This document shows positions 61,601-64,000 of a DNA stretch of 64,000 nucleotides, piece after piece. The stretch's first letter is position 1. Each line of letters begins with the position of its first letter. The DNA is from Bacteroidota bacterium (GTDB lineage: Bacteria; Bacteroidota; Bacteroidia; B-17B0; Aurantibacillaceae): the NCBI GenBank assembly GCA_030692515.1, contig JAUXZS010000056.1, forward strand, positions 62,001-126,000, given 5' to 3'. Below the pieces are notes generated by a model, which was given only the letters and a program-made list of their open reading frames with translations, was not told where the DNA came from and made no database searches. Both the position numbers and the translations under genes were made by a program.

Positions 61601-64000
61601 TTATTCTTGTTTAATAAATTTATACACCGACTGTTTATTTCCTTGCTTTAAATTTAAAAAATAAACCCCATTTGACAAGCTCTGCGTGGCGATTTTAGCT
61701 TTGTTTCCTGAGATGGATTTAATTTTAGATTTTAGTATGGTTTGCCCTAAATTATTTTGAATTTCATAATCTATTTCGTCGTTTAATGAATTCTCAAACT
61801 CAAGGTTTAATTCTTCATTTACCGGGTTTGGTCCGATTGAAATATTGGTAAAAACAGACTTAAGCTCATTTAAACCCAAAACAGTTACCAATTGTGAATT
61901 AGATGATGCAGAACAGTTTCCATTAGAAACCCAAATACTATAGTAACCACTAACAGTTGGAGCATAAGTAAAAGTGGTTGCTCCTACAATTGGGCTTCCA
62001 TTTAAATACCACTGATAACTTCCCGCCAAAACATAAGTAACCAAATAGCCTACAGCCACTATTACTGTTGGCGTTAATGGTGGCGGGCTTACAAAAAGTG
62101 TTGAGCTTCCTGTTGTGCTACACGCACCTAAAGAAGCTGTAAAGTTATAAACCGCATCAACAGTGTTTGAAACTCCTATAGTAAGGCCTTGTTGACCCGT
62201 ATCCCAATTAATAATATTAGCATTTGTATTTACACTTATGTTACCCGTTTGGTTAACACAAACTGATGCTGATACCGGCAAAACAGTTGGGGTGCTTACA
62301 ACTGAGATAGTTGAAACATAAGGTAAACTTGGTCCGTTACCATTTACGGTTGTTAATGAAACCGAATAAATTCCTGTAGCGGTATAAGTAACCGATGGGT
62401 TTTGAACCGTTGATGTTGAAGGGCTTCCACCTGAAAAAGCCCAGTTCCAAAATGTTGGTGTGTTGCCCGACATATCATTAAACTGTATTGGTGTGTTTAT
62501 ACAAGCGGGAGAAAAAACAGTACTAAACGCAGAAACTGGTGCTGCGGTAGGATTGCTATAAAGATCGGTTTCCCATACACCTCTTGCGTAAGTGGCTGCT
62601 CTTAATTTTCCTGTTGGATAATAAATTTCCATGTCCTGAACAACTATGTTTGGAAGACCATTAAAATAAGGTATCCAGCTTGTCATACTAGCTTCTCGGT
62701 AGTATACGCCAACATCGGTTCCAACGTATAATGCCTGTGTAGAATTATTTGTGTAAACGATACAGTTTGTTGGGATGTTTGGTAGACCTGCAGAATAGTT
62801 AGTCCATGTTGCCCCTCCATTACTCGAAGCAAAAACTTTGTTTCCATTAGAGTAGCCAGAAACCGTAACATAAATCTGGTTTGGATTTAAATTATCCATA
62901 GCTAAATCTGTAATTTGTCCTGAAACCGTAGGAAGGCTTCCGTTAATATTTGACCATGTATTTCCACCATTTTGCGTTTTCCAAATTCCTCCAAAAGATG
63001 TTACATAAATAATATTTGGATTTGAAGGGGATACTTTTATTTCATCTAAAGAAGCGCCAATGTTACCAAGCTGAGTCCAAGTAGTCCCCTGATTTGTTGA
63101 TTTAAATAGTTGTTGATATCCGCAATAATATGTGGTTGGTGTTTGAGGGTCTTGAACAATTGGTGCAACCCAAGGTCCATTTCCGGTCAAGCCGTTTGTA
63201 ATTCCAACAAATGAAGCACCACCATTGGTAGATCTTGCAAAATTTCCATTTTGAGATGAGGCAACCATTGTATTATCATTGTTCCAATCAATAAAACAAT
63301 CCATTCCATCTCCCCCATAAACCGAACTCCAACTAGCCCCATTCAATAAATTCGTGCCATTATCTTGATGTCCAGTTATAATTTTATTGGGATTAGTTGT
63401 TGATTGCCCCATTTTATAAATCTGGGCAATGTTCATGTTTCCGTTAATGGTTGTCCATGAGGAACCGCTATTGGTTGTACGCGCCACGCCACCATCAGTT
63501 CCTAAATAACATGTTGTTCCGGATGTGTATAATACAAAGTGCAAATCGGCATGAACGTAGGGCTTTCCGCCTCCGCCATACCAATGTGTATTTAATGTCC
63601 AGCTTGTCCCGCCATTAAGCGATTTCCAACTATTAACACCGCCAACTGTAATTTCGTTTTTATTGGTTGGCGAAGCGTCAATAGCGATATCATACCAAGC
63701 CTGACCACCAACGTCGGAACCATTCGTAGACCATCCCATTATATTTGGAGAAGAGCTCATTAACGTCCAATTAGCACCTGTGTTTGTAGAGCGATATAAC
63801 CCACCAAAACCATTGTTTGTTGAACCTGCCATAATATAGATATAATTATCGTCTGCCGGAGTTACAGCTAAGGATAATCGTGAACTTTGTAATGAAGTTG
63901 CAATAGATATATTTGAATATGAAGATCCCCCATCTGTAGATTTTATAAAACCACCGTTGCTTACCGCATAAACAGTGGTTGTGTCGCCCGGACGATATTC
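61601..64000 (-). CDS. T9SS sorting-domain protein with BNR/sortilin-like beta-propeller and PKD, 5' partial
   Basis: The frame runs open from the stop at 61601 to the window's right edge; the ATG at 63832 is internal, as in-frame codons upstream encode another propeller blade (VYAVSNGGFIKSTDGGSSY). At least 800 residues are visible. Many BNR/Asp-box blades occur (NGGTSWTLNT, NSGSSWTTI, NQGTTWTQL, NGGNTWSNI, NGGATWTNY), followed by a PKD-like domain (PTFWNWAFSGGSPST and NPSVTYTATGIYSVSLT), an Ig-like region, and the C-terminal sorting domain (ISIGPNPVNEELNLEFEN, SNGVYFLNLKQGNK). It is an exported surface or secreted protein, possibly glycan- or protein-binding. No sialidase active-site residues are evident. 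Confidence 0.9.
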   Translation of the reverse strand, partial: EYRPGDTTTVYAVSNGGFIKSTDGGSSYSNISIATSLQSSRLSLAVTPADDNYIYIMAGSTNNGFGGLYRSTNTGANWTLMSSSPNIMGWSTNGSDVGGQAWYDIAIDASPTNKNEITVGGVNSWKSLNGGTSWTLNTHWYGGGGKPYVHADLHFVLYTSGTTCYLGTDGGVARTTNSGSSWTTINGNMNIAQIYKMGQSTTNPNKIITGHQDNGTNLLNGASWSSVYGGDGMDCFIDWNNDNTMVASSQNGNFARSTNGGASFVGITNGLTGNGPWVAPIVQDPQTPTTYYCGYQQLFKSTNQGTTWTQLGNIGASLDEIKVSPSNPNIIYVTSFGGIWKTQNGGNTWSNINGSLPTVSGQITDLAMDNLNPNQIYVTVSGYSNGNKVFASSNGGATWTNYSAGLPNIPTNCIVYTNNSTQALYVGTDVGVYYREASMTSWIPYFNGLPNIVVQDMEIYYPTGKLRAATYARGVWETDLYSNPTAAPVSAFSTVFSPACINTPIQFNDMSGNTPTFWNWAFSGGSPSTSTVQNPSVTYTATGIYSVSLTTVNGNGPSLPYVSTISVVSTPTVLPVSASVCVNQTGNISVNTNANIINWDTGQQGLTIGVSNTVDAVYNFTASLGACSTTGSSTLFVSPPPLTPTVIVAVGYLVTYVLAGSYQWYLNGSPIVGATTFTYAPTVSGYYSIWVSNGNCSASSNSQLVTVLGLNELKSVFTNISIGPNPVNEELNLEFENSLNDEIDYEIQNNLGQTILKSKIKSISGNKAKIATQSLSNGVYFLNLKQGNKQSVYKFIKQE

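Noticed and set aside
1-64000. Prophage, IS element or replication origin
   Set aside because: No transposase, phage structural gene, integrase, dnaA box cluster or target-site duplication was seen on either strand.

Overview
The window looks like chromosomal DNA of an AT-rich member of the Bacteroidota. The evidence is: a type IX secretion (T9SS) C-terminal sorting domain at each end, Bacteroidota-style promoters (TTTG, about 19 nt, TAnnTTTG), a short NuoG without the large catalytic domain, a DUF5686 outer-membrane protein, TPR-SpoIIE signalling, and families such as M949_RS01915 and TIGR04325. Genus cannot be read from the sequence. Both terminal T9SS genes run off the window: the left one lacks its 5' end and the right one (minus strand) also lacks its 5' end.

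Region 1 (about 1.2-15.2 kb) reads as accessory DNA. Every gene is on the plus strand, most are short and unrelated, and many are separated by 100-400 nt spacers holding inverted repeats, relatively GC-rich patches and a recurrent (C/G)CGTTAG-type motif just before the next gene. Cargo includes a type II restriction-modification operon (C5 methyltransferase, PD-(D/E)XK-type nuclease, GHKL/MORC-like ATPase), D-lactate dehydrogenase, a surface-polysaccharide-linked protein, a secreted esterase, a YitT membrane protein, a TIGR04325 methyltransferase, two SRPBCC proteins flanking DUF1801 and DUF2200 proteins, an SDR and an MDR oxidoreductase. The layout resembles a cassette array, but no integrase or transposase lies in the window.

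Region 2 (15.2-46.6 kb) is mostly housekeeping: a membrane transglutaminase-like protein, a J-KTSC fusion, RlmF, a glycosyltransferase, the 2-oxoglutarate dehydrogenase E1/E2 pair, glycine cleavage P and T proteins, a TPR-SpoIIE phosphatase and a decayed relative of it, a beta-solenoid protein, a DbpA-type helicase, tRNA-Ala(GGC), a thiolase, RsgA, an RdgB-LptB-DUF5686-peptide-binding-lipoprotein cluster, a biotin carrier protein followed at once by a Tat-exported superoxide dismutase, and a KdnB-like dehydrogenase. Two intergenic regions here carry dense repeats (37.1-37.4 kb and 45.2-45.5 kb).

Region 3 (46.7-61.5 kb, minus strand) is a complete 14-subunit NADH:quinone oxidoreductase operon, nuoABCDEFGHIJKLMN, with a promoter-like site before nuoA. 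It is interrupted by two non-Nuo genes: a TonB-C-domain protein between nuoF and nuoG, and a four-helix-bundle protein between nuoJ and nuoK. Palindromes and short repeats occupy several junctions.

The most interesting points are the cassette-like spacer family of region 1, the three-gene restriction system with a MORC-like ATPase, and the insertions and hairpins inside the complex I operon. Family names come from recognising motifs by eye; no database search was run.
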